Positions 43,078 to 56,500 of a stretch of DNA of 64,000 nt are shown piece by piece. The stretch comes from Thunnus maccoyii. Its lineage: Eukaryota; Chordata; Actinopteri; Scombriformes; Scombridae. The position numbers and the translations under genes were made by a program. The stretch is taken from positions 23,866,001 through 23,930,000 of the forward strand of contig NC_056550.1 of NCBI RefSeq assembly GCF_910596095.1. Reading direction: 5' to 3'. Below the pieces are notes generated by a model, which was given only the letters and a program-made list of their open reading frames with translations, ran no database searches and was not told the origin of the DNA. Every line of letters starts with the position of its first letter. Position 1 is the stretch's first letter.

Positions 43078-44425
43078 CATTTGCCTCTTGTATGGCGATT
43101 GTAAGGCAGCCATTAAAAAAAACAACAACAAAAAAAAAACACTGCAACAGATCATGCTGTCTATACGACTATTTCTTTAGACCTTTTCTAACGTATTTCC
43201 AACATGAAGATTCACATATGAGCTCTTTTCAGGTCGACACAATCAGTATATAAATGTTGTGGTGACAAGTTATTAAGGAAGAATTACACTTTTTATTCTG
43301 TAGCATTTGTAGCCTGCAAGTTGAAGAACGATGCAACATAGCACCATAAACGTATTGCCTCCATAGAAGGTGGTTATAAACACTTAAAACATGGTGGTAA
43401 AAGTGAATTATAAGTCACTTTTTGTATTCATTAACGCACTCAAACCTCTGCCGTCCATTTCCTCTCCCCCTCCACACACACACACACCGGCCATTTTCAA
43501 CCTGCCATACATGAAACAATCTAGAAACAAGTCGACCTCCATGATTTAAACACTTGTACAGTATCATAGCATTTATTCTCAAGTTTTCTTTGTTTTTTTT
43601 CCTCTCAGAACTACCTAGAGTGTTAAAAAAAACTGCACAACATCCCCTACAAGGCTGCGGGATGACGCCATTTTTGTTACAATGACTGTTTCTTTTCAAA
43701 AATGATGCAGAACACAAACGATTTTTCTTTTTTCTGCTGCACAGTTCTCACATGTTGGAAGAAAGAAACTGTTTTTACATGAATAGTTATGACCTTGCAG
43801 CATCATTGTGAGTCTTTTTTTTTGTAATGAAAGGCAGCTATTTTTTATTAAATGCTGAATATAACTTAAAACATGCCAGCAGGAGATTTGTAAGTTCATT
43901 CGCTAAAAAAAACACAAAAAAAAACAAGTTTCTGTCCTTACCCAGTCAGTGTGTGTCTGCGAGTAGCGATGGACCGTGTAAAATCAGTTTACTCAGCTCA
44001 GGGCAGACGCTGTTCACTTATTTGTGTTTTTCAGGTTTTAAGGCTGAAGAGGTTTTTGTTGTATAAAATGTATTAAAATGTAATAGAAACAATAGAAAGC
44101 ATTTTTAATCAAGAGTGGGAGGTGTCCAGATTCCACTGCTGGCTAGCTCTTTTTTTTTTTTGTCTTTACTACCTGTGGTTCTCTCTGGATTGTCTTGTGG
44201 TGTCTATATTTGTGTAACTTGATAAACTGCCTGTTGTTTTTGTTGTTTGTTTTTTTTCTTGGTCATGCCAAATGTTTAATGTTGCCTTAACTGTAAGATT
44301 TATCTGTTTTTAAATGGATGTTTTGTAGGTCGTATTTGTAATCGTTGCCGTTTTTATGAGGGTATGTCAAGATGCTTCAAGCAGCTCAGAGCACAAAAGT
44401 TTGTTGTTTTTTCTTTTGTTGTCAT

Positions 44426-44431
44426 TTTATT
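44426..44431 (-). terminator. Poly(A) signal of the TMEM265-like gene
   Basis: AATAAA on the minus strand about 300 bases past the stop codon. The 3' ends of this gene and prr14 point at each other. Confidence 0.6.
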
Positions 44432-44732
44432 ATAAAATTGTTTTGTATAAAAGCACAACATATTGATACATTTGACATTAATAAAGATAATATGGTAACA
44501 ATGCAATAATGCTGTAATGCTGTAAACTGGGGCAGCAGTTCTTTGATCTCTTGGTCTCTGATAGACATAGTCCTTCCTAGTCCTCTCGTGTTTCATGTAA
44601 CTAAAAGCTTCTTCGTGGTTTGTAGTCGTTGATAAGCAGCTTCGTACCGACCGCTGCGTCGGTAACACAACCATCCAAAATCAGACGATGCTGGTTTTAT
44701 CCTCTGTCTGTGGAGCTGTTTTTAAAAGTCCA

Positions 44733-45321
44733 TCAGTCTATCAGAGTGATGAGATATGAGATCAGTATCATCAACACAGGCGTTAAAACCAGAATGGAAA
44801 CCCATGTGGCGATGGAGATGATGCCGAGCTTCTTTGCCCGTCGTGTATACTTCTCAGCTGCGGCTTGATCTGGTTCTCGTTGAGCCTGTCGCAGCAAGAA
44901 AAAAAGACAATATTGTGAATTATTTAAGTGACAGCAGAGATGAAACAGAGCATCTTTTGCCTTTCTTTGGTATTTTTTTTTTGTGATTAATTGGTCGAAC
45001 TGGTAAACACGAGCTTGTCTGCCGGCTTTAAGCTTTGACGTTCAGATTGACAGGTGAGAGAAAAACTGAGGCAGAAAAAAAGAAAAATATAAAATATACC
45101 TTGACTGAATTTATCAAAGCCTTGATCCCGATGCAGGAGATCCCGCAGACGATGCTGCAGACGGCCAGCTTCCTGTGATGTTTGTCGCTGCAGCAGGACG
45201 CGGCGGCGATGCTGATCACTTGATGGCAAGTATCATTATTTTTTGCTTCACCTGATCCTGCAACAGTGTTCAACGGGGCCTCTTCATCCACTGTTATATT
45301 TGTCTGAGATGAGTTAGACAT
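44733..45321 (-). CDS. tmem265: Small two-pass membrane protein, TMEM265-like (CD225/dispanin-like)
   Basis: Two coding exons on the minus strand: 45100-45321 and 44733-44885, 375 bp, 124 aa. The acceptor lies two bases before the ATG, so there is a noncoding upstream exon. An acidic, Asn/Ser/Thr-rich N-terminus with possible N-glycosylation sites (NSS, NIT) leads to a Cys-rich stretch (about 43-63). Predicted membrane segments are about 52-70 and 94-120. The loop between them (NSVKAQREPDQAAAEKYTRRAKK, split over the exon border) resembles the dispanin pattern of IFITM-like proteins. The similarity to mammalian TMEM265 is from memory, and position next to prr14 fits. The function of TMEM265 is not known to me. 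The frame is intact. Confidence 0.75.
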
Positions 45322-45832
45322 TTCTGCAAATAAAAAAAAAAAAGAAACAGCACTTAAATGATTTGAGTAGTTTAAAAAGAGAGAGAGTCTCAAGCTAAGA
45401 ATAATTTTATGACCTGTGAGTGGCTGCTGTATGGTTTTTAAGTTGGTTCCCTCTTGATAGGATTGTTTGTTTTTAAGATAAAGGCACTTCTAATGAACCG
45501 GTTGCACCTCCGGGGACAAACCCTGCCTAGGTAAATGTTTAGTTTACTATAATTTAGTGTTCCCGGTCTGTGAGAAACAACTTTTCATGTGGTCTTTTCA
45601 GGATTATATGGAGAGTTGTTTTATGCCTCACTGACTACATTTTATTTACACTGTGTTTGATCTATTGTTCCATTCATCTTCCTGCTTACATTCTTTAAAT
45701 AATATAATAGCCTGGTGTCACCAACCTGTAACGTCACAACATTTTCAGTTGTCTTAAAACAGTCAGGTGTTCATATGAACATTGAAACTGGGATCTTCTA
45801 ATGGTCAGTATGAACAGGAGGAACGATTAAAG

Positions 45833-46684
45833 CAGTGGTGGAAGAAATACCAGTACAGCAATGTTGAAATACTCCATTACAAGTAAAAGTTCTGCATGAA
45901 AATCCTACAGTAAAAGTACATAAGTATAATGAGCTTGATGTGGTTAAAGTATTGCAGTAAAAGTAGTGGTTTGGTCCCTCTGACTGATATATTATTATAT
46001 ATGACATCATTAGATTATTAATAGTGAAGCATCAGTGTTAGAGCAGCATGTTATTGTTGTAGCTGCTGGAGGTGGAGATAGTTTCAACTACTTTATATAC
46101 AGTTAGCTAGTTTAGTCCACTGCTTCCCAACCTAGGGTGGGGCCCCTCCAAAGGGTCAGCAGATAAATCTGAGGGGTCGTGAGATGATTAATGGGAGAGG
46201 AAAGAAGAAAAAACAAAGTTCAGATACACAAATCTGTTTTCAGTTTCTGGGGTTTTCCTCTAATCTTTTATTTCTGGTGAAATATTGGATCATTCAAACA
46301 TTTATTGAAATGAAACCATGTGAGAAGTTTAGAGGGAAAAACCACCATTTGTTGGAGCTGTTAACAACTCATAGACATCTGAAATGTGACCCCGACTACA
46401 CACTGCTTTTTGTAAGACGTCAAAAGCTAAAAAGGTTGGAAACCACTGGTTTCATCTTTAACAATGTGTTGTATTTTAAAAGCTTGTTATATTATCCATT
46501 GTGTCAAATCTTCATCTGAAAAGTAACTAAAGCTGTCAAATAAATGTAGTGGAGTAGAAAGTACAATATTTCCCTCTGAAATGTAGTGGAGTGGAAGTAT
46601 AAAGTAGCAGAAAATACTCAAGTAAAGTACAAGTACCTCAAAGTTGTACTTAAGTAACTAAGTAAATGTTACTTTCCATCACTG
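45833..46684. repeat. CAGTGGTGG-type repeat, near-complete copy
   Basis: It begins CAGTGGTGGAAGAAATACCA and ends GTTACTTTCCATCACTG. It lies upstream of the TMEM265-like coding exons, probably in its first intron. Confidence 0.85.
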
Positions 46685-49016
46685 GATTACAGGAGGGAAA
46701 AACGTGTCAATGTTTATTTGGGCAACTGACTTGTTTTGTGACAGACTTGAAAAAGTGTGAACCGGTCCTTTAAATCTGAGACACTTATTATGACATCACA
46801 CCAGAATCAACCCACGCATGATTTGGTGCAACAGGATTTAAAGGAGGTTTCAGATGAAACTGATCTGCTTGTTACATCCTCTCACTGACATCTACACAAC
46901 GCTGCTGCTTTGATTCATGCTGACAACAGAAAATGTTCTTAGTGTAACAGTTTTCTCTGACCTGCTCACGTCGTCTACAGATCAGAGCACAACAATCTAA
47001 GTTAAAAGAATTTTAAAACAGTTGTCATCTACATGTCTTAACGTGTTCTGAGAAATAGACAGTGTGTTCTGAACATGGGAATTTCTCTGTGCGGGGTATT
47101 TCCAACATGAAACAGAAAGTAATCTATAAATGGCGTAACATCAGAAACAATGTTAACAGTTCCCTGCTGACAATACAAGAAAAAAAACAGTGTATGATTA
47201 CATTTTTAAAAAATGTCAAAACTTCACGCTTGGCTGGTGAGCTGTCACAGAGAAATGAAAACATAAAATGCTTAAAACTTATCTCATCTCTGATTTGATC
47301 AAAGAATGGCATGCAGCACACCCGCATACTCTTCTTGTTTTTCTCTTTGAAAGAGTGTCGGAGCGGTTTAGTGTGAGGTAGTTTCATTGTGTAATGTTAG
47401 ACAGAGCTGTGAATCATTTGTGGTGAGACGCTAAATGTGTTCTCACATATAGAAGTGTGGGAAACATTGAATATGGGTTAAAATCATGGAGGTAGTTCTG
47501 TTTTGTTAATTGACAAATGAAATCTTAATGACAAGAGGAAGCACATACTTCATATGTTTGAATGAGAAAACAGAACAGTTTAAACACAATTAAACCCCAT
47601 TTGAATGTCGAATTCTTACTTAAAAGTACAGACCTGATCCAAATATAAAGGCTTTGAACACTCCCTCGGATTTTAAAGTCTTGATCAGATAGTCGGCAGG
47701 TGTCTTCTTCTTCTTCTTCTTATAAACGGTCTTCTTCTAGTTTAAATCTTCTTCCTTTTAGGTGTGAAAGCTTTGGTTGAAACGTCCACACGTGGTCATC
47801 CAAACCTGACGTTTGTCCTCGTAGTAGTCGTTGAGTCTCAACAGATAAGAGCTCTGAAGCCGACCTGCTCCTCTTTGCTGTCTAAGCTGCTGAATGACAT
47901 GACTAAGAGAGCCGGGAGTGAAACTCCCTGTGAAACTTACACGCCCATTTACTGCTCAGATCTTTCCCTCTCCTCTTGGCTTTTCCTCCCACACAGACGC
48001 CTGTAAAACACTTCAGTTCACTCGGCTACAGTAGTTGTCACATACTGCTCCTTGTTATCGCAGTTTCTGTCTATCTATATTATTAGTAACAATATCACAG
48101 ACGCTTTTACAACCCTTTTCCTGCTGTCTTCTCTCACATTCCTGAGGGAAGGTGTGTCAGCACTTGTCTCGCCTTGAAGGGGAAACACTCACAGCCTCTT
48201 TGTTTTGTAAATTCATCCTAGAAGGCCAAACATGCTATTCTTTAAGTGTTTGCTTATTATTCTTTCTTGGTTTATAAGTGTTTCTTGGCTCCTGTCATCC
48301 CCATGATCTGTGAACAACAGATAAGGAATATTTGTTCCTTCATAACTCAGGAATTCACAAGTACCTGTCTGCGTGTTTTTTCCCGAGCTGACGTCACCCC
48401 GCCCTACCTGCCAGCTGGATCTTTGCCTCACGGTGACGAGGGAGGGATCCTCTGTGGCTCCATGCTGATGTGTTATTTATAAATATGGTAAATATATCCG
48501 GGCCTTGCTTCATAGTTTTTAATACATGTCAGTCATCCTCAGCTCAAATAAATGATTGTCTAGAAAGAGTTCGGACTAGTCAGAGGAAGACTGCGGAGAG
48601 AGATTTTTGTATCTGACTGAAGTGGCCAAAATAACAACAGGTGCTGTTAGATAACAAGAGTCTAAAGTCACTGTGTGCTTTAAAAGCTGTAGATGCTACA
48701 CAGTGAGAAATGTTTAAAAAAAAAAAAAAAAGTTAAATTAATGGTTAACTTCAAACTCCAAACTGCACGACACACTGCTGGTTTAGGTGTATTTTGAATT
48801 GAAACAGAAGAGTTTACTAATATATCAAATGTTACAGGCTGAATTTTTGTGCGTACGAAATGTAGAATATTTCTGTTTAATGTGATGTTGCAGCTGTAAG
48901 AAAAAAATGCAGTGTAATGCCGTCAGATTGAGAAACATGTAGCTTCAATAAAGTTAAAACATGTTGAGTCAGAATAGCGTGGAAAAGGTTTTTCTTCTCT
49001 AACTGTAAAGCTTATT
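46685..49016. other. Spacer upstream of the TMEM265-like gene
   Basis: No coding exon supported. A minus-strand promoter for the TMEM265-like gene is likely near 47.6-47.8 kb: there a TTATAAG and an AAGAAGAAGAAGAAG tract occur on the minus strand (47703-47722). The rest has no recognisable content beyond an A-run at 48718-48733. Confidence 0.4.
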
Positions 49017-49700
49017 AAACTTTACTTTATTTATATAGCACTTTAAAACCATATGTCTGTAAACGCATACAAGCAATAAGGACATATATGTGCATAACAG
49101 ATGTGAAAATAAAGCAAGATTAAAATAGAAACAAGTCTAAACACACACACAGAAATCAGATAGAAATAAGAACAGATTAAACACAATTAAAAGCCGGAGA
49201 ATAAAAGTGAGTCTTGTGGTGAATCTTCAGGGTCTGGTGGAGCTGTAAGGAGGTGAGAAGTTCTGAGATATATATGTAGGGAGAGATTTATAGAAAATAA
49301 GAAGAATTTTGAATTTTACCCTTAAACGAGCGGGGAGCCAGTCTACGGATGCCAGGATAAAGGTGATGTGGTCTCGTTTCTTGGACCTTGTTAATAAGCA
49401 GGCAGCAGCGTCGTGGATGGAAGTTGAAAACAGGAAATAACAACTTGATAGATGCCTTCGGTAGGTAGAGGAAGTTACAGTAGTTCAGCCTTTCTTCTGA
49501 GGGTAAGAGGAAATGTTTAATTTTAAGCAGAAAGGAGATTGGAGACAGTAACAGTGGTATGTTGTAGGCGGGCTAAAGAGTACAAAGTCTGTCTTGTCCT
49601 CATTTAACTGAGGGAAGTTAAAAGCTAACCAGTCTTTGATGTCTTGGAGACACCTCTATAATTTGGCCTGATTTTGGGAATTGTGGGAGGCAGCAAAAAG
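49017..49700 (-). repeat. Dispersed repeat with LINE-like tail, minus strand
   Basis: The minus strand ends AAGTGCTATATAAATAAAG, the typical 3' tail of fish LINEs. The body (CACGACGCTGCTGCCTGC on the minus strand near 49400) is a familiar dispersed fish sequence. No frame of useful length survives. Confidence 0.45.
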
Positions 49701-50841
49701 AGATGTTATGAGTTTGGATGATTGTTCCCAGTGGGAACATGTAAAGTTCAGTGGGTGTATATAATTTTGCTGTTGATTATGTTTTGGTTGATAGTGAATT
49801 TGACTGAAAAATAAGAGTTGCTGGATGCTTATGAGCCTCTTCACTCTTGAACATCACTGGAACACACCTGCCCGACATCGAGGACGTCGACACAGAGAGC
49901 TACAAACATCACCGAGGACCTTCGATCTCCAGGAACATCCTCAGACTCACACGTCAGGATTCAGGAGCAGCTTTTTCTTCCATAAACTATAACCTTGCAT
50001 CCCCTCCACATCACATCTCACTCCTCTGACATATCATGTATGCATTCATGGACAGTACAGCTCCAAATGTATGCAACAGAACAATGTATAATAACCACAG
50101 AGATCAGTGCAGTACAACTGTATAAAGAGGCTAATTTGCAATTCAGTACAATTCAATAATTACACAGTTTCAACATCTATTCTCATTTACATACTTTTGC
50201 CATACAACTCACTATAACAACTACTTTGATACATGTATCTAGATTTTTATACCTTATTTATACCTAATATAGCTTTTATGTAATGGATGTCTGTTTTTTT
50301 ATGGGCTTTATTGTACAATTTAAAGTATTTTTATGCTGTTATTTTATATTGTATGTGTTGTTACCAGTGTAACTGTATATTATATTTTATATATCATACT
50401 GTAATAACTGTAATTCCACTACTTTTGACGGTAACTAGTAATTAAATTCAAATTAAATAATGCAATTACAATTACTGACATTTAAATGGGCTCGTTACTC
50501 GTTACTTTTGTCTTCTGTGAATATAGTGAACAGCTGTAGATGACAGCACACAAACACACAACACAAACACAGCGTCATCTGACCTTAAAGTGACGTCATT
50601 GCAGCCAGCTGGTGGTAAAACATCACCCTCGTTTCTGGAGTTATAATGTTATAACGTAAAACCAGTTTCTCAACTGCTGCTGCTATTCTTGGTTCGAGTT
50701 GTGGATGTGCGGTAAAACCCGCAGCGGATTTTATGAAACTGGATTGGACTGGACTGATTTTTTTTTTTGGGGTTGTGGGGAAAAACAAAACGGACTCTTT
50801 ACCAAGTGGATTGAACTCTGAGATTTTGGCACTTTCGCGTT
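49701..50841. other. Spacer without recognised genes
   Basis: A 60-residue open frame at 49847-50029 has no start or splice context and is not recognised. The end (about 50390-50530) resembles the left part of another dispersed repeat rich in AGTAACTAGTTAC-like words. That repeat resumes at about 51262-51385, after the fold-back elements. Confidence 0.4.
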
Positions 50842-51662
50842 AAGCTTCAATTATACTCCCGAGCGAACGCGTACGCGGACAGCTGCGGACACCACGGAAG
50901 CTGAAATTATAGTTTCCGCGTCCGCGAGGGTCCGCGTGATGTAAATTTCGTCAACAGAGGGTGTGTGCGTAGGCTACGTGCGGACATCCGCGTACCTGCA
51001 AACAACGCTGTCTCCTTGTAGACGGCGATCTACTGCGCATGTGTGGAACGTGTCCTCCAAGCGGACTCCTGAAAGTAGTATTAACAGAACAACTAACTGT
51101 CTGTGGTGTCTACAGAAACACTGTGTTGTGACACAACAAATTGCACGTACACGGATGTCCTCACAGAGCCTACGCATACACACTCTGATGATGACGTCAT
51201 GTGGACCCTAGCAAACCCTTGCAAACCCGCGCAGACTTGGAAAGTATAATTTCAGCTTTAAGTAATGTAAAAGTTACTTTCCTTAGTAACTAGTTACTTT
51301 TTATACGCAGTAACTGGTAAGTAATTTAGTTACTTTTTAAGAGAAGTAACCAGTAACTGTAACTAATTACTAATTTTCAGTAATGTTGAAGTTATACTAT
51401 CCGTGTCTGTGAGGGTCCGCTAGGGTCCGCATGATGTAAATTTCGTCATCAGAGAGTATACGCGTAGGCTCTGTGAGGACATCCGCGTACGTGCAATTTG
51501 TTGTGTCCGCGCGGTCACAACGCTGTGTTCCTGTAGACGGGGATCTATTGCGCATGTGTGGAACATGTCCTCCAAGCGGACCCTAGAAGGTAGTATAAAC
51601 AGGACAACTACCCGTCCGTTATGTCTGCAGCTGTCCGCTTGGGAGTATAAATGAAGCTTAGT
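50842..51662. repeat. Nested fold-back elements rich in CGCGGAC
   Basis: Unit 1 (about 50898-51261) has ends AAGCTGAAATTATA and TATAATTTCAGCTT and long inverted arms: 50930-51010 pairs with 51120-51215. Unit 2 (about 51385-51662) is a related copy in the same orientation as the left arm. A third end (50842-50895, AAGCTTCAATTATACTCCC) is the inverse of 51635-51662. The GC-rich words are unlike the surroundings. Confidence 0.8.
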
Positions 51663-53400
51663 TTGCCCAACACTGGTTGCTACTTTTATATCGTTATTGG
51701 CATCTGACTGGAGATGAAACTGCAGTTTTGTTGACAGAGATGATGACAATAAAGTTCAAGTATGTGTGGTTTGGTAGTCGTTTAAAGTCATAGTAAAATA
51801 AACTTTATTATAGGAGTGATTCTTTTGAGTGATTTTTAATCAGCTTTACTGAGACGAGTTTACAGTACCTTGTGTACACAACTGGTGTCTATAAACACGC
51901 CAGAGGGATTAAAAGCTGTAATAAAAGAAAATAAATATATTTGAATGCTCACAGGAGTCTTAAGTTTTAACAGCTTTTCTGTTTGTATATTCAGATGTAG
52001 AAAAATGTTTGATATGGACAATCAGCTCTGAAAAGTTTGGCTTCTTGCTTTAAAAATTTGATGTGTGGATATAAAATTTGGCCAAAATAATAAACAAATT
52101 TATTAAATAAAACTGAGTCATATTCAGTGAATCCTTGCTTTTAATTTGACAAGCTTACATTATTAATTTCTAGTTGACATTTTGAGTATATGTGATGTGC
52201 TGTTGTGTGTAGCTTTGTATTTTGTATGTGTCCTGTGTGTTTTTTGCTTTGTACTGTTAGTTATTGTGCTGTTATATGTTTTAATTGTAAGGGACTGCGG
52301 ATGAAAATTAGCTATAAGCTAACTCTGGTGCTGTACATCAAATGGTAACATTTATGTTTAACACTGTACATGGTCCCAATAAATACATTTCAAATAATAT
52401 TTTTAATGTGAGGGTAGATTTGATCAGCAATGAAACGCAACAGTTTACTCCACAGTTGTTTTGTGTGCAGACAGGTTTAAAATAAATGCATTTTTCTCTG
52501 AGCTCAAAAGGTTCAACTTATATCAGTGTCTTTCTGGAGTTTCTGCAAATAATGATTAGTTGGATAAAACCTGTGAAGCATTTTAAACAATATCTCTTTG
52601 ACTTTGTTAGTCAAAAAATACTCTTTCCCAACAAATATCTCCAACAAATGTGCAGCAATATGATAAGACAGAGGGTGTGTTTATGATGTCTTGTTGAAAA
52701 AGTTGACAGACTGACTTATTTGTATTCTTAGTTTGCCATGAAAAACAGGTTTTCCCATATAGGAGGAGATTTTTTTCTTTATTAACATGTAAAACATTTA
52801 CAATTTCTTCTTCCACAAAATGATCATATACAAAACAATAAAATTTTATTCACAAAACAATTGAGATCACATATGTTAGAATGATGATGTCTTTTTGAAG
52901 AAGCGATCTTATGGATTCATTGTTATTACAGAGATGTAAAGAAAAACAAAATTTCTCTACATTAGAGTGCACTGAAGTGAGAGACGGTAGAAACTGATGA
53001 TTTGGTTGTTGGCTAAAAAGAATCAGAAAGGATTGCACCAAAAACCTTTGCATAATCTTACAGGAATGCTATATTGTGATAAAAAAAACTCCTGATAAAT
53101 AAATAATATGCCATCCCAATTAAACCAGTCAACCAGAATAATGTTGTTTTGGAACCAAGATTTAAAAAAATATAGATTTGTGTTGATACAAAATGTCCTT
53201 ATTGTTCCATTTGAAATATGTATGAGGTGAGAAATTATGCTTGTAGATAAGAGACCTTGATGAAAAGCAGGTAATTTTACTGGAAATTGATCGGTATTAT
53301 AATTGCACGTAAGGCGCTTCAGAGTAGGAGCGACTCTCTCTGTGACGTAACCGTAGCTCCGCCTTCAAATGCCAGCGGACCAATGAGGAAGCTCCAAGCC
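51663..53400. other. AT-rich spacer before rusf1
   Basis: No gene or named repeat recognised. A TTTGCCCAACACTGG word near 51662 looks like the end of a larger element into which the fold-back units inserted. The rusf1 promoter region has GACCAATGAGG (CCAAT box near 53379) and no TATA box. Confidence 0.45.
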
Positions 53401-53547
53401 GTGAAGGCGGAAAAAAACCCGGAAAAACACGACAGGAGAGTAGGACACGTCGGCTGTTGACAGTAAAATGCCATCTTCTCATTAAATGGACTTTAACTGA
53501 ATTTAATCCAGTTTATTTCAGTCTGTTTCTCGCTCCCAGCGGTTGAA

Positions 53548-56500
53548 ATGGAGGGAGGTACAGGTGTGGTTTTGGCCACAGAGAGATACGGCCGAGCAGA
53601 GTCCTGGAAGTATTCAGCAAAGGATGGAGTGATGGAGAGAAGGAGAGATGGGAGGGAAGGGGAATCGAGAGGAAACTCCATTGTTGGAGTCTTTAAAGTA
53701 TGGACTTATAACTGTTTTCATGTAGCTTTTATTGACAGTCCATACAGCCTGATTTTTAAACATTTTAATATTTAATATTTCAGAGTGTCTTTCTGCCTCA
53801 AGGCTATCCAGAGAGTGTCAGCGGGGACTATCTGCAGTACCAGTTCTGGGATACTGTGCAGGTACAGAAAAGACCAGTGGTGGAAAGTAACTATATTTAC
53901 TCAAGTAGTGTACTTAAGTACAATTTTGAGGTACTTGTACTTTACTTGAGTATTTCCATTTTATGCTACTTTATATTTCCACTCCACTACATTTCAGAGG
54001 GAAATATTGTACTTTCTACTCCACTACATTTATTTGACAGCTTTAGTTACTTTTCAGATGAAGATTTGACACAATGGATAATATAACAAGCTTTTAAAAT
54101 ACAACACATTGTTAAAGATGAAACCAGTGGTTTCCAACCTTTTTGGCTTTTGATGTCTTGCAAAAAGCAGTGTGTAGTCGGGTCACATTTCAGATGTCTA
54201 TGAGTTGTTAACAGCTCCACCAAATAGTGATTTTTCCCTCTAAACTTCTCACATGCTTTCATTTCAATAAATGTTCAAATGAGCCAATATTTCACCAAAA
54301 ATCAAAGATTAGAGAAAAAGTCCAAAAACTGAAAACAGATTTGTGTATCAGAACTTGTTTTTTTCTTCTTTCCTCTCCCATTAATCATCTCACGACCCCT
54401 CAGATTTATCTGCTGACCCTTTGGAGGGGCCCGAGCCCTAGTTTGGGAACCACTGGACTAAACTAGCTAACTGTATATAAAGTAGTTGAAACTAGCTCCA
54501 CCTCCAGCAGTTACAACAGTAACATGCTGCTCTAACACTGATGCTTCACTATTAATAATCTAATGATGTCATATATAATAATATATCAGTCAGAGGGACC
54601 AAACCACTGAATACTGACACTGATCTGAATACTTCTTCCATCACGGCATCAAACTGAAGCTCTCTGTTCTCCTCTCAGGCTTTCTCCAGCTCTCTGTCGG
54701 GGACTTTGGCCACTCAGGCGTCTCTTAAAGGCGTTGGGGTTGGAAACCAAGAGGCAACAGTCGCTGCAGCCACAGTCACCTGGTTATTAAGAGGTGATCC
54801 TTTAAAATATACCATAAAATTCCTTAAAAGTATTTTAGCTTTGTGTGCTTCTATGATCTTAAAGGACAGTCATGGACATAAAAGACCTACTGACCTTGAT
54901 ACTGCACTGAAGCCCATTTTCTTTTTTTTTTTCCTCTCTTTACATGATGTTAAGCTTTTTACTTGACCTATGATGGCCCTGTTTGTTTGTCCTTTAGTCT
55001 GTTTGCAGTTAAATGCAGTACTGTGCAAACGTTTTAGGCACTTTAGATGTTTAGATTCTTATCCATGATCGGTCCCAAATGTATTCTCCAGCATGACAAC
55101 GACCCCAAACACACAACCAGAATATAAAGAACTATCTTCATCAACAAGAAGAACAAGGAGTCCTGCAGCAGATGGTCTGGCCCCCACAGAGCCCTGATCT
55201 CAACATCATGGAGTCAGTCTGGGTTTACATGAAGACACAGAAGCAGCTGAGACACCGAAATCCACAGAAGAACTGAGGCAACTTCTCCAAGATGCAGGAA
55301 CAACCGACCTGCCGAGTACCTGAAACACTGTGTGCAGGTGAACCGAGGAGAACTGCTGCTGTTTTAAAGGCAAAGCTGCTCACAACAATCATCATTGCAT
55401 CAAGTTAATTGATAAATAACTATTCATGGCAGTATTTTTGAAAGCATCCTCACTTTATTTTCAGTGCCTAAAACATTTGCACAGTACTGTACAGTATATA
55501 TTTGAAGCTAATCATGCATGGTTAATGTTTTCCCAGCTGGAAGTAGAATAACAAACTAATGTTTTCCCTGCAGATGGAACCGGCATGTTGGGAAGAATCC
55601 TCTTCGCCTGGCGGAAAGGGTGAGTTCATATTTCTGCCTTTTTTCAGCCCAATAAAAGTTTAAATCTGATGTATGGATACTCTCGGTTTGTGCTGCTCTA
55701 ATTCATTGCTGGGAATTACTTTTTATTAGAGCTGCAACTAATGATTATCTTCATTATCGATTAATCTGCAGATTCCTTTTTCTGATTAATCATTTTGGCT
55801 ATAAAATATCAGAAAATAGTGAAAAATTAACGTTATAATTTCCCAGAGTCAAAGATTAAATCTACAATTGTCTCAATTTGTCTGATCAACAGTCCTAAAC
55901 ACAAAGATAATCAGTTAACTATCATGTAGGACAAAGAAAACGATTCATTTATCACATTTTAGAAGCTAACACCAGCATACTTTTGCTTGAAAAAAATGAC
56001 CAAACCAATTATTTGATTATCAAAATAGTTGCTGATTCACCTTCTGATGATCTACTTGCTGATTACTCGACTAATTATTGCAGCTGTACTCTTTATAATC
56101 AGTGTCTGTGTCTCTGTTCCAGGAGTAAACTGGACTCTGAGGCCAAAAAGTGGAGGTACGCAGGTGTCCAGGCACAAAAACTTTGAAGATGTAACAGTCA
56201 TAAAAACTTTTTGATGTCCGATGTTCATTTATTTATTTCCCACCAGACTTTTTGCTGATATTCTCAACGACATCGCCATGTTCATGGAAATATTGGCTCC
56301 GTTCTTTCCTGCTTTCTTCACCTTGATTGTCTGCACTGCAGGAATATTTAAGGTAAAGAGAAAATAATAACTCAAGCTAAGTTAATTATTTTGTTATTGA
56401 TACAATTATCAACAAATGTGTTGGATTATTCTCATCTAGCAAGATTATTCTGATGTGTTGTGAGAAAACAGAACTGGAAAGCAGATTGAAAAAGTTTCTG

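Noticed and set aside
47062-47298. 78-residue Lys/Asn-rich frame upstream of the TMEM265-like gene
   Set aside because: Composition matches random AT-rich DNA and the opposite strand is equally open.
49847-50029. 60-residue frame beginning MNITGTHLPDIEDVDTE
   Set aside because: No promoter, splice or homology support. It may be part of a dispersed repeat, but I cannot assign it.
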